From: Candidatus Dojkabacteria bacterium
GTDB taxonomy: Bacteria; Patescibacteria; Dojkabacteria; SC72
Assembly (NCBI GenBank): GCA_023229785.1
Contig: JALNYV010000026.1
Span: 1 to 34,581, forward strand
DNA length: 34,581 nt
Direction: 5' to 3'
Shown here: piece by piece, positions 1 to 6,395 of the stretch
Layout of the letters: every line of letters begins with the position of its first letter
Numbering within the stretch: position 1 is the stretch's first letter
Notes under the pieces: model-generated
The model's database searches: none
What the model saw: only the letters and a program-made list of their open reading frames with translations
What the model was told of the DNA's origin: nothing
Translations under genes and position numbers: made by a program

Positions 1-197
1 GATAAACTCCGCGTCCGAATCATTAAAGCGCGTATTATCTAAAATTACAATGTCCTTTATGGGTATGTCTACATAAGCTCGTTCATGTAAAAGATAGGCG
101 GGTATAGTTTCCCATCCAAGCTTTTTACAAGCACTTAAGCGCCTGAATCCATAAGCAAGAAGGAGTTTTTTATTTTCCCCTTCCCTTCTTAATAGCC
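1..197. repeat. Terminal overlap, left copy
   Basis: This stretch is repeated at 34385..34581 in the same orientation, with one difference (A at 71, G at 34455). The simplest reading is that the element is circular and the window runs slightly past one full turn, so unique length is 34,384 bp. The repeat lies inside the ParB-like gene and the frame stays open across the joint. A true terminal direct repeat of a linear genome is possible but less likely, because the overlap is entirely coding. Confidence 0.9.
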
Positions 198-225
198 TTT
201 CACTTAAGCCTTTTTGGTTATTCAT
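1..225 (-). CDS. ParB-like protein (5' part; continues at the window end)
   Basis: This is the start of the gene completed at 33716..34384. The ATG at complement(223..225) overlaps the end of the 95-aa gene (GAATGAATAA), so the two are translationally coupled. Residues 1-75 include the ParB GERR-like box (GFRRLSACKKLGWETIP, 26-42), followed by DIPIKDI (53-59) and the beginning of the SIKQHG segment. In canonical ParB proteins the GERR box comes after that segment. Confidence 0.7.
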   Translation of the reverse strand, partial: MNNQKGLSERLLRREGENKKLLLAYGFRRLSACKKLGWETIPAYLLHERAYVDIPIKDIVILDNTRFNDSDAEFI

Positions 226-505
226 TCTCGCCCTCTCCCTCTTCGAAATTCATTTTAAAGAACTTCTCAAATGGGTAACGCTCGCGTTTAGCACTTTTTT
301 CTAAGTCCATCGGAATTAACTTAAATTGTAATACTTCCTTATTTGGTTTGTTAACACTCCCTAGGTTAACCTCTTGCACCTCTTCCCATTTAGTCGCATG
401 GTATAAACCATCGGCGCGCCTTTCGGGTTTAATCGTTTTATCTATCTTTAAGATAAATAAGCGGTGTGTTGCTTGTGCTGTTTGTTTTTTGTTTTGTGTT
501 GTCAT
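218..505 (-). CDS. 95-aa protein upstream of the ParB-like gene
   Basis: I do not recognise this 95-residue protein. It is mixed alpha/beta in character, basic in the N-terminal half and acidic at the end (FEEGEGENE). There are no membrane segments or cysteines. Its stop overlaps the ParB-like start, and it follows the zinc-ribbon gene by 5 nt, so all three are probably one transcript. A role with ParB (accessory DNA-binding or regulation) is only a guess from position. Confidence 0.7.
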   Translation of the reverse strand: MTTQNKKQTAQATHRLFILKIDKTIKPERRADGLYHATKWEEVQEVNLGSVNKPNKEVLQFKLIPMDLEKSAKRERYPFEKFFKMNFEEGEGENE

Positions 506-510
506 GTTAT

Positions 511-714
511 TTAATCCTCATAAAATAAGGTTTTCATTACCAGCCTATTATTAACCGCCTCTTCATGTGTGGCGGGGAATTGTGGTTTTTTACAATCCTT
601 ACAAAATATACCATATACCGCGCTAAAACTTACATGATTACTATTACAATATTTGCAATAATCATACCCAGCGGTTTTCTCCGCGCTTGTTTGGTTTATG
701 TTTTGTGCTTTCAT
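511..714 (-). CDS. Small zinc-ribbon protein, first gene of minus operon
   Basis: A 67-aa protein with two CxxC knuckles (CKYC at 20-23, CKDC at 38-41) separated by about 14 residues, a classic zinc ribbon. It is probably a nucleic-acid-binding or adaptor protein. It is the promoter-proximal gene of the minus operon that contains the ParB-like protein; upstream lie two CTATAATTTTATAG boxes and several TAAAGATTAAA motifs. No clear Shine-Dalgarno is visible before the ATG, so a different start inside the operon leader cannot be excluded. Confidence 0.65.
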   Translation of the reverse strand: MKAQNINQTSAEKTAGYDYCKYCNSNHVSFSAVYGIFCKDCKKPQFPATHEEAVNNRLVMKTLFYED

Positions 715-717
715 GTT

Positions 718-731
718 CTATAATTTTATAG
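718..731. repeat. Second copy of CTATAATTTTATAG
   Basis: Exact copy of the box at 786..799, 68 bp away. It lies too close to the zinc-ribbon ATG (714) for a transcript started from it to contain that codon, so it may instead be a binding site or a promoter for a shorter transcript. Confidence 0.4.
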
Positions 732-760
732 TATATCCTATTTGGCTATTTTTAGAGTAT

Positions 761-971
761 TTAATCTTTACTATTCTATACCATACTATAATTTTATAGA
801 TAGATTTAAATAGCTTGTTTATTCATGGGGGGGTTAAAGATTAAATAAAATATGTGTTTTGTCGTTGGTAAAGATTAAAAAAAGGTTTATTCTATTAGGA
901 GAATATAGGGTTTTAATAATCTTTATCCATAAAGATTAAATTGTAATTAAGGATTTATTGGTTAATCTTTT
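761..971. repeat. Cluster of TAAAGATTAAA motifs with a 9-bp inverted repeat
   Basis: Copies lie at 761..770 (as TTAATCTTTA), 834..846, 869..880, 929..940 and 962..971. Around 918..937 two of them form a perfect inverted repeat, AATCTTTAT-cc-ATAAAGATT. The same motif occurs upstream of the integrase (three copies, 32931..32990) and on the promoter at 21456..21466, and is otherwise not obvious, which suggests recognition sites of one element-encoded DNA-binding protein or origin iterons. Confidence 0.55.
786..799 (-). promoter_or_regulatory. TATA-like box of the minus operon (duplicated)
   Basis: Read on the minus strand this is CTATAAAATTATAG, a good archaeal TATA box. A transcript would start near 767, inside the TAAAGATTAAA motif at 761..770, so that motif could work as an operator. 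The same 14-mer occurs again at 718..731, immediately before the first ATG. Confidence 0.45.
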
Positions 972-1237
972 GTTAAAAACATGGGGGTTCTATTGCATGA
1001 GATAAGATAGGATTGTTTAACCTAGTCTTTCCTAATGCGTTTTTTTAATGCGTTTGATTATGTTATCTAGTGTTTACTTTTATCTTGCTTGCATGCTCTC
1101 ACTCTCCCCCATTTTGCTTAAGCGCGTTTGTTATACTATCCAATAGTAAAAAATTTGGACTTCCAAACACGCATTTTTAACCCCCCATTTATCGCACTTA
1201 GAGGGGGGGTTCGAGCTGTATGGATGCCTAGTTATGT

Positions 1238-1265
1238 GGTATACCTTGGTATACCTTGGTATACC
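1238..1265. repeat. Three phased GGTATACC palindromes
   Basis: GGTATACC occurs at 1238..1245, 1248..1255 and 1258..1265, separated by TT each time, giving a 10-bp period that places all three on the same face of the helix. ATGCCTAGT direct repeats flank them (1224..1232, 1273..1281, 1304..1312). This is a typical arrangement for a dimeric DNA-binding protein; a parS-like site for the ParB-like protein or replication iterons are the leading options. Confidence 0.55.
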
Positions 1266-1344
1266 AGCGCTGATGCCTAGTTTTTTAACGTCGGTGACTC
1301 TTAATGCCTAGTAATGTATGTGTTTGATGCTAGTCATATAGATA

Positions 1345-2343
1345 TTAGGGGGTTACCCCTGGGGTTGGGGCTATTTCCTGCATTATCCGCATCTTCTGCC
1401 GATAACCTGTGACCTTATGGGTAGGTTTTACAGGGTTCTCACCAACTTTTTCTACCAAATGCTTCCATTTGTGCCAAGATATTCTAATTTGCTCTTCCCC
1501 AACACTAATTCCTAGTGCTTTTAGCTGTTGCACCGCTCTAGGGCCAGAACCCATCTCGAAATATGCCTTAGCATACATGATTTCCAGTGCTTGAGTCTTC
1601 CATCTATCAACAACACTCTGAATTTTCTCTTCTTTTTGTGCTTCCCTGAAGGCCAATGCCTTCTTTGCTAGATAAGCCTTCTCATATTCGCTACCGCCAG
1701 GGAACTTTGCGAAGCTTCTGTCTCTAAAGTTTGACCTTATCAAATATTTCCATCCTTTCTTCGCCCCCATTTGATAAATCACATTCTTGTCGTGCATGTT
1801 CCACCCTCGCCAAACTCTTCCTCCACTTTTTTTATCAACATACAAATTAAAAAGTCCATGTGAACGCAGCATCGCTGGATAAATATCTAATAACCATATT
1901 CGTGGAAGAACAATGAAGACAATATTATTATTCTGTCCCATCTCCATCAAACCTTGAATCAATTTCTTGTTCACCTTCGACATTGAGCTACGAGAAGCTA
2001 ACCCCCTGAACGCTTCATCAAAAACTATCACACCATTCTTAACTTCCACGATGGCTTTTGCAAATTCCTCAGGACTAAACACAATTCTCGATACAAAACT
2101 TTCTGGAGTCTTGAATGCTTCCTCATCTAAGTAACACATTTGTTGAATCGCCCAAGTAGACTTACCAACTCTTTCCATTCCGTCCACGATATAAACCCTA
2201 TCTTGATTTGTTCGTTTCATTTCTTTCAAACTATTCTTGTCCCAATGCTGTCGAAGTCTTTTAGAAATATAATACTCGAAGAGTCCAGCATCTTTTCTTT
2301 CTTGATATGTCTTTAGTCCTTCTGGTTCTTTCTTTTGTGACAT
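1345..2343 (-). CDS. P-loop ATPase, probable virion DNA-packaging ATPase
   Basis: A 332-aa protein with Walker A GMERVGKST (55-63), a Walker B ending in IVFDEA (106-111) and a hydrophobic strand IVFIVLPRIW (about 142-151) before a lysine/arginine-rich region. The C-terminal third is helical and basic, with a likely helix-turn-helix (about 262-290). The layout resembles Zot-like or HerA/FtsK-type ATPases of archaeal viruses, which drive genome packaging or export. It lacks a membrane segment. Its start overlaps the stop of the upstream helical protein (TTAAT/ATG arrangement), so they form a two-gene operon transcribed away from the coat-like genes. Packaging role is inference from family shape and position. 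Confidence 0.65.
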   Translation of the reverse strand: MSQKKEPEGLKTYQERKDAGLFEYYISKRLRQHWDKNSLKEMKRTNQDRVYIVDGMERVGKSTWAIQQMCYLDEEAFKTPESFVSRIVFSPEEFAKAIVEVKNGVIVFDEAFRGLASRSSMSKVNKKLIQGLMEMGQNNNIVFIVLPRIWLLDIYPAMLRSHGLFNLYVDKKSGGRVWRGWNMHDKNVIYQMGAKKGWKYLIRSNFRDRSFAKFPGGSEYEKAYLAKKALAFREAQKEEKIQSVVDRWKTQALEIMYAKAYFEMGSGPRAVQQLKALGISVGEEQIRISWHKWKHLVEKVGENPVKPTHKVTGYRQKMRIMQEIAPTPGVTP

Positions 2344-2750
2344 TAATCCATGTATTCATCCAAGTCATCCATATACGCTGTTCCTTTACCTTGACGATTC
2401 TGAACTCTTCGAATGAATACCTCCTTTTCCATTAGTGTTTTCTTTTGTGTGAATATTAGTTTGTTATATAATTCAGGATTGCTCTTCTGTAATTTTGCTG
2501 GACTACTATACAATCCTAGTTCAATTATTTTATCATCTATAGACTTGAACTTATTCTTCTCCTCTTCCTTAGCGTCAGCTTCGAGCTCCATCCATACTCT
2601 ATCTAAATCTTCATTCCATCTAGCATATTGAATTGCGCGCGCATGTGTATTGCAATCTTTCCATAAGAAATCTAAACGGATTAGCGCTGCAATACCAGCT
2701 TGATACTTAGAAGTCTTCTGTTCGAACTCCTTTGGTTCATCATCTTCCAT
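2343..2750 (-). CDS. Helical soluble protein, partner of the packaging-type ATPase
   Basis: A 135-aa (138-aa from the upstream ATG at 2759) acidic, largely helical protein that I do not recognise. I prefer the ATG at complement(2748..2750), because the TATA box at 2771..2780 predicts transcription starting at about 2750, making it leaderless. It overlaps the ATPase gene by one base, suggesting joint function, perhaps a small-terminase-like adaptor, although nothing in the sequence proves that. Confidence 0.65.
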   Translation of the reverse strand: MEDDEPKEFEQKTSKYQAGIAALIRLDFLWKDCNTHARAIQYARWNEDLDRVWMELEADAKEEEKNKFKSIDDKIIELGLYSSPAKLQKSNPELYNKLIFTQKKTLMEKEVFIRRVQNRQGKGTAYMDDLDEYMD

Positions 2751-2770
2751 AGGAAACAATCAACACTTAG

Positions 2771-2780
2771 ATATATAAAT
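2771..2780 (-). promoter_or_regulatory. TATA box of ATPase operon
   Basis: On the minus strand the sequence reads ATTTATATAT. Its centre is about 26 nt from the ATG at 2750, fitting a leaderless archaeal transcript. It is back to back with the coat-operon promoter at 2784..2800. Confidence 0.55.
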
Positions 2781-2783
2781 TTA

Positions 2784-2800
2784 ACCACAGCTTTAAATAG
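2784..2800 (+). promoter_or_regulatory. ACCAC-type promoter of the coat operon
   Basis: ACCACAGCTTTAAATAG combines a BRE-like ACCAC and a TATA box. Near-identical 17-mers lie at 6358..6374 and 15598..15614, each heading a structural operon. In leaderless cases the start codon is 37-38 nt from ACCAC, so transcription should start here near 2821. Confidence 0.7.
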
Positions 2801-2821
2801 AAAATAGTTTAGTGAAATTAC

Positions 2822-2860
2822 ATGGAGGGTAGTTTTAAAAAATGCTCGGAAACATTATAG
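2822..2860 (+). other. Possible 12-codon leaderless mini-ORF overlapping the coat gene
   Basis: The predicted transcript begins at or next to the ATG at 2822, which opens MEGSFKKCSETL and ends inside the coat-protein gene in another frame. The same bases also provide the GGAGGG ribosome site for the ATG at 2842, so this could be just a leader. A similar mini-ORF sits at 21482. Confidence 0.25.
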
Positions 2861-3060
2861 GTGGATTCATTGTTATTCTTGTAGGTACAGCTTTGCTACC
2901 AACAGTAGCTCAGCAAGTTGGCACAGCTCAGGCTGATGGCAACGTTACAGGTGCAAGTGATACCCTTGTAGGTTTAACCACATTGTTCTTCTCTTTAGCT
3001 ATTGCAACTTCTGCTATAGGAATTGCTGCTCAAGGACTTAGAAACAGTGGTTTAGTCTAA
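2842..3060 (+). CDS. 72-aa two-helix membrane protein, candidate major coat protein
   Basis: Two hydrophobic helices (about 4-24 and 41-64) joined by a short polar loop QADGNVTGAS; the second reads TLVGLTTLFFSLAIATSAIG. Length, two-helix layout and position at the head of a structural operon resemble the VP1-type coat proteins of spindle-shaped archaeal viruses. The start ATG is 13 nt after GGAGGG. Alternatives are a filamentous-type coat or a pore-like protein. Identification by shape only; the KGQ proteins at 9787 and 10094 are rival coat candidates. Confidence 0.55.
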   Translation: MLGNIIGGFIVILVGTALLPTVAQQVGTAQADGNVTGASDTLVGLTTLFFSLAIATSAIGIAAQGLRNSGLV

Positions 3061-3073
3061 GAAGGAGACCAAA

Positions 3074-3703
3074 GTGAAAACTAAAATTCAGAAAGGTAAG
3101 ATGAAATACTCTTACCCATTTATTTTTTTAATTGTATTCGTATTTCTAATTTCAATTGCTAGTGCATTAACATGCCAACAGTGGAGACCTTGTTATATCT
3201 CTCACCCAATAAGAATAGATGGAGCTGCTGATGCAAGTATCTTCGCGAATATTACAATAAAAAATCCTGATGGTGTTGTTGTAGTATCTTCAGAAGGTAT
3301 GACTTATCGCGCAGCCACAACGGAACATAACTATACACTACTTGCTGGAAAAACTGAAGAACTTGGAATTTATCAATATACTATTACTGCCAAAGGTGGA
3401 GGACTTAACTCAACAAGTGACTTTGAGTTTGATGTTACACCAAGTGGACAGAAAGGATTGCTTGGATTTTACTTCTTAGTTATTATATTAAGTTATGGCG
3501 TGCTTGTTTTAGGAATAGCGAAGCGAGACATACCAATAACCCTTTTAGCAACATTCGCATTGTTCTTTCTTGGTTTATATGTATTGTTCTACGGACTAGA
3601 TATATTTAAGAACCAGCTCACCAATGCATTTGCGATTATAACTCTTGGTGTTGCGTCTTATGTAAGCGTAAGGATGGCTTACGAAACGATAGAACTAGAA
3701 TAA
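3074..3703 (+). CDS. Secreted Ig-like domain protein with three C-terminal membrane helices
   Basis: A 209-aa protein from a GTG start behind AGAAGGAG; the ATG at 3101 would give a cleaner signal peptide. The signal segment lies at about 14-32, followed by a beta-rich external domain (33-125, Cys34 and Cys40 perhaps bonded, several N-x-S/T sequons) and hydrophobic helices at about 129-147, 154-175 and 184-199. It probably sits in the virion envelope or host membrane with its N-terminal domain outside. It follows the coat candidate directly. Specific function unknown. Confidence 0.7.
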   Translation: MKTKIQKGKMKYSYPFIFLIVFVFLISIASALTCQQWRPCYISHPIRIDGAADASIFANITIKNPDGVVVVSSEGMTYRAATTEHNYTLLAGKTEELGIYQYTITAKGGGLNSTSDFEFDVTPSGQKGLLGFYFLVIILSYGVLVLGIAKRDIPITLLATFALFFLGLYVLFYGLDIFKNQLTNAFAIITLGVASYVSVRMAYETIELE

Positions 3704-3723
3704 AAGGAGAGAGATAAAACAAA

Positions 3724-4026
3724 ATGTCCCGCGCTAGAAAAATACTAGATATATTAAATCTATTTAGTTCAGTAGTTCTTTTAGCATTACTCTTAATTGT
3801 CCTATACTATTCTTTAGATTATTGGTCAAAGATATTTGATATTATGGCCTATACAAAGACTCCATTCAATCAAAAAATGTTTTCTGTTGCGCTTCTTATT
3901 GCTATTGTTACAGTCATAGCTGAGTGGATTGAAGGAAGAATAAAGACAATAATACTATTAACAAGAGGAGGGAAACGTGAAGAAGCCACAACTAGACGAG
4001 CTAGAAGACTTGCCAAAGAGCACTAA
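3724..4026 (+). CDS. Small membrane protein, two helices
   Basis: This 100-aa protein has hydrophobic segments at about 10-32 and 50-68 and a strongly basic tail (RGGKREEATTRRARRLAKEH). It is preceded by AAGGAGAG. The end overlaps the next gene by 50 nt in another frame. The size and basic tail suit a virion membrane protein touching DNA, but it is not recognised. Confidence 0.65.
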   Translation: MSRARKILDILNLFSSVVLLALLLIVLYYSLDYWSKIFDIMAYTKTPFNQKMFSVALLIAIVTVIAEWIEGRIKTIILLTRGGKREEATTRRARRLAKEH

Positions 4027-4183
4027 CAAAGAAGAAGTTAAGTCCAAAGAGATTGAAATGGTTCAAGTACCAGAGACAATGAAGATTGCTTTTAGACTTC
4101 CAGAAGGAGATATACTTGATGAACGAGAGTTACTTGTTTGGATTGCTAATGAGATACTATTGCTTAAGAGGAAGCTAGCGTGA
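3977..4183 (+). CDS. 68-aa soluble protein, GTG start
   Basis: The GTG at 3977 follows a strong GAGGAGGG site, which decides the start despite a 50-nt overlap with the previous gene. The product is charged, with an acidic-basic N-terminus and an amphipathic C-terminal helix (ERELLVWIANEILLLKRKL). Its stop overlaps the next start. Function unknown. Confidence 0.6.
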   Translation: MKKPQLDELEDLPKSTNKEEVKSKEIEMVQVPETMKIAFRLPEGDILDERELLVWIANEILLLKRKLA

Positions 4184-4506
4184 TTATTGTTATGATGAGA
4201 TATGGAAGTGAAATGGTATTTATTAGAATAGATGGAAACAAAATCCTATTTGGAGATACTTCACAGGGAGCGCAGATTACCCCAATAGAAAATTTGAGAC
4301 TTAGCAAGTCTGGAGTAGAGAAAGAGTTCCCTGACCTTGTTGGAAATATTAATTGGAGAAACGAAGCTATCAAAAGATTCAAAGAACATTTAGCTACATT
4401 CCAAACAGAACAACATAAAGCAGATTATGTTATAGAAGATTTGAAGAAACATGGGTACACGCCTTATGCAATACAGATTGCAGGGAGAAGACCGACTAGG
4501 TTATAA
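4180..4506 (+). CDS. 108-aa soluble protein
   Basis: GTG start overlapping the previous stop (GTGA). The N-terminal half looks like beta strands with a repeated 'I-x-G-x-K-I-L-F-G-D' pattern and the C-terminal half is helical and basic. No membrane segment. It is conserved in none of the families I can recall. It ends in a TAATG overlap with the next small gene. Confidence 0.65.
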   Translation: MIIVMMRYGSEMVFIRIDGNKILFGDTSQGAQITPIENLRLSKSGVEKEFPDLVGNINWRNEAIKRFKEHLATFQTEQHKADYVIEDLKKHGYTPYAIQIAGRRPTRL

Positions 4507-4655
4507 TGGCATGGCTAGATACTTTACTCGTTATTATTATTCTCGTATTAACAATTCTAATTCTATGGAGCAAGATGATGAATCAAAAAGTTCTCGATAC
4601 TGTTTTAGAAATCAAAGAGATACTCAAGAACATAAATCCCGTAGGTAAACAATAA
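4506..4655 (+). CDS. 49-aa single-pass membrane protein
   Basis: Starts in TAATG with the previous stop and ends in TAATG with the next start, which fixes this frame. A hydrophobic helix covers about 6-21 (TLLVIIILVLTILILW), followed by a short charged coiled helix. It has the size and shape of minor membrane proteins of archaeal viruses. An overlapping longer frame at 4451 has no ribosome site and is rejected. Confidence 0.6.
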   Translation: MAWLDTLLVIIILVLTILILWSKMMNQKVLDTVLEIKEILKNINPVGKQ

Positions 4656-5074
4656 TGGCCGATGAAGAACTAACAAAGGATGAGATAGCAGAACTGCAAT
4701 CAGTACTAGGCGGCGCTCCACGTCCTGATGAGAAACATAATGTTCACAAGTTCCTTGATGAAGTAGCAAAGTCCGATGATACAACAAAGACTGGTTTCTT
4801 ATCTATTGAAGAGTTAGGTAAGCCAATCAATCCAGCGCGTACTCACAAACGCCTTGCATTAATATCTAAAGATATACTTGATAATCCATATTTCACACAA
4901 CACTTCCTTAACGAAGCTGAGATAACAACTTCAACATCATTAAGTAAGGAAGCTAAATTAATCACTCTAGCTGTAACTACTACCAAACAAATAGCGGACA
5001 TAACAAAAGTCCATAAACCAAACAAAGGATGGTTCAAAAAGAAAGAACCAGAAGAAAGCGAGGGTAGTACATAA
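4655..5074 (+). CDS. 139-aa soluble protein of structural operon
   Basis: Coupled to the previous gene by TAATG. It is acidic at the N-terminus, helical in the middle, and ends in a short basic then acidic tail (KGWFKKKEPEESEGS). No signal peptide or membrane helix. Lying between membrane proteins, it may be an internal virion or assembly protein. Not recognised. Confidence 0.65.
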   Translation: MADEELTKDEIAELQSVLGGAPRPDEKHNVHKFLDEVAKSDDTTKTGFLSIEELGKPINPARTHKRLALISKDILDNPYFTQHFLNEAEITTSTSLSKEAKLITLAVTTTKQIADITKVHKPNKGWFKKKEPEESEGST

Positions 5075-5085
5075 AAGGAGGTAAC

Positions 5086-5592
5086 ATGGAAGAAGAAACA
5101 ACACTGCGCGATGAGATAAGGAACTTAGGAAGGAAACTTGAGAACAAGAAGATAGAGGAAGAGAAACATAAGAAGTTCAAGTTCCCTAGAGTTGCAAAGC
5201 TCACACAAAAGAAATCCAAAGAGGGTTATGCTTCTGTATGTTTTATTAACGAGAACAGGGACGTGAAATTCCTAAAGCTTCCTATCAAGGAAGGTTCGGT
5301 AATCTATAATGGTTCTCCATATATTGCAAGCACAGACTATATGTTGAATTACAAGAACAAACCATTCTTGATTATACCAACGTGGGACATAGCTCCATTC
5401 TCTCCACAAAAACAATATGATGATGCGTTTGAACAGAAGAGATTAAATGTTGGATATAGACTTGTACTTAACACATTGAAGTCAGAACAAATAAAACCTA
5501 AAGCGAGCTTTGGAAGCGCGTGGATATGGATTGCAGTCATAGCTCTTGTTGGAGCTGGCGCGTATTATCTATATCAAAGAGGAGGACTTTAA
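5086..5592 (+). CDS. 168-aa tail-anchored protein
   Basis: Preceded by AAAGGAGG. The first 45 residues form a highly charged coiled coil, a globular beta-rich middle follows (about 50-140), and one hydrophobic helix closes the protein (about 147-163, SAWIWIAVIALVGAGAYYLY). Such a tail anchor places the bulk in the cytoplasm or inside a virion. The stop overlaps the next start in TAATG. Confidence 0.65.
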   Translation: MEEETTLRDEIRNLGRKLENKKIEEEKHKKFKFPRVAKLTQKKSKEGYASVCFINENRDVKFLKLPIKEGSVIYNGSPYIASTDYMLNYKNKPFLIIPTWDIAPFSPQKQYDDAFEQKRLNVGYRLVLNTLKSEQIKPKASFGSAWIWIAVIALVGAGAYYLYQRGGL

Positions 5593-5792
5593 TGGGTGTG
5601 TACTACAATCGTGGAGATGGAATCCTTGAAGTAATAATCCGGGACGATAGCGGAGGAAAGGTTGAACACTTTAAGATGAACTTGAAAGATGTCCAAGCTC
5701 AAGCTAAGCTATTTAAAATACTCCAATCCAAGTATGGAATTAAGATGACTCCAGAAGATATGAAAGAAGATGAAGGGTTCTTTGACTTTTAA
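5592..5792 (+). CDS. 66-aa soluble protein, last gene of coat operon
   Basis: The start is the ATG in the TAATG overlap at 5590..5594; an in-frame extension back to 5520 lies inside the previous gene. The protein starts with a beta hairpin (YYNRGDGILEVIIRDD) and continues as helices. Not recognised. Confidence 0.6.
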   Translation: MGVYYNRGDGILEVIIRDDSGGKVEHFKMNLKDVQAQAKLFKILQSKYGIKMTPEDMKEDEGFFDF

Positions 5793-5795
5793 GTG

Positions 5796-5814
5796 GTAAC
5801 ATTAATTTATATAG
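5796..5814 (+). promoter_or_regulatory. Promoter of the RHH gene
   Basis: GTAACATTAATTTATATAG contains a TATA box (5806..5814) whose centre lies 26 nt before the ATG at 5836, predicting a leaderless transcript. Confidence 0.55.
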
Positions 5815-5835
5815 ATAATATAAAAATATATTATA

Positions 5836-5985
5836 ATGCGAGATAAAAAAGATTTTACTACTGTCTTCATTAGTAAGTCTTTACTAAGAAAGTTGAACAA
5901 ACTTAAATATGAGAATGGATACCCAAATCTATCAGATACCATTGAAGCTTTATTAAACGAAGCATATGGAAAACCTACGGGGTAA
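5836..5985 (+). CDS. 49-aa ribbon-helix-helix regulator
   Basis: The protein starts with the strand TTVFISKSLLRKL (8-20) and continues with two helices (NKLKYENGYPNLSDTIEALLNEAYG region), the classic RHH/CopG pattern, with the polar-hydrophobic strand that enters the DNA major groove. It is probably a dimeric repressor, a good candidate for the factor reading palindromic or TAAAGATTAAA sites. It has its own leaderless promoter, and the membrane protein at 5992 follows by 6 nt. Confidence 0.7.
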   Translation: MRDKKDFTTVFISKSLLRKLNKLKYENGYPNLSDTIEALLNEAYGKPTG

Positions 5986-5991
5986 GATGAA

Positions 5992-6381
5992 ATGTTTGAA
6001 CAAATCTGGGGGGATATGTTTATCCTTGGCGTGGTTGCTGTCGCTTATTTCATTGCTAAGTCTGATAGTCGTCCTCGCGTTCTCTTCTATGCCCTGCCAA
6101 TTGCAATTGTCTCATCCTTCTTTGTGCCTATATTTATTGTTCTTTCTTGTGCTGGATTTATTATGCTTTTTTACGACTTCAATCATTCTCCTTCTTTCAG
6201 CTACGCTCTTGGAATAATGCTTTGGCTTGTCGGGGTATTTGTCGCGTCGAAGATAGAAAGATTAAATATGCTAGCAGCGCCCTTCATGGCAATTACTTGT
6301 GCTTACTTTGTAATAGAAGAATTGGAATTACTCGTTAATGAGTATAAAGATAATACTACCACAGCCTTAAATAGATTTTAA
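5992..6381 (+). CDS. 129-aa polytopic membrane protein
   Basis: About four hydrophobic segments (roughly 9-22, 30-61, 70-86, 92-110). There is no signal peptide and few charges. It follows the RHH gene. The promoter of the next operon (6358..6374) lies inside its last codons. Function unknown; possibilities include a holin-like or envelope protein. Confidence 0.6.
   Translation: MFEQIWGDMFILGVVAVAYFIAKSDSRPRVLFYALPIAIVSSFFVPIFIVLSCAGFIMLFYDFNHSPSFSYALGIMLWLVGVFVASKIERLNMLAAPFMAITCAYFVIEELELLVNEYKDNTTTALNRF
6358..6374 (+). promoter_or_regulatory. ACCAC-type promoter of the main structural operon
   Basis: ACCACAGCCTTAAATAG, 38 nt before the leaderless ATG at 6396. It differs by one base from the coat-operon promoter and matches 15598..15614 completely. 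Confidence 0.7.
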
Positions 6382-6395
6382 ACTACGCGTAGTTT

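Larger units (their letters stand above)
715..1344. other. Repeat-rich non-coding region: candidate origin, partition site or operators
   Basis: This is the only gap above 300 bp. It holds no convincing gene. It contains five TAAAGATTAAA-type motifs (761..971), a perfect 9-bp inverted repeat at 918..937, TTTGGA/TCCAAA (1154..1167), AACCCCCC/GGGGGGTT (1179..1186 with 1204..1211), three helically phased GGTATACC palindromes (1238..1265) and three ATGCCTAGT copies. Density of symmetric elements next to a ParB-like operon fits a replication origin or centromere. Which of these is functional cannot be told from sequence. Confidence 0.6.

Noticed and set aside
1..197. True terminal direct repeat of a linear virus genome
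   Set aside because: The repeat is fully inside one open reading frame that continues across the joint, which fits a circular molecule read past its start.
4451..4648. 65-codon frame overlapping 4506..4655
   Set aside because: No ribosome site and deep overlap with the previous gene, while the 49-aa frame has TAATG couplings at both ends.
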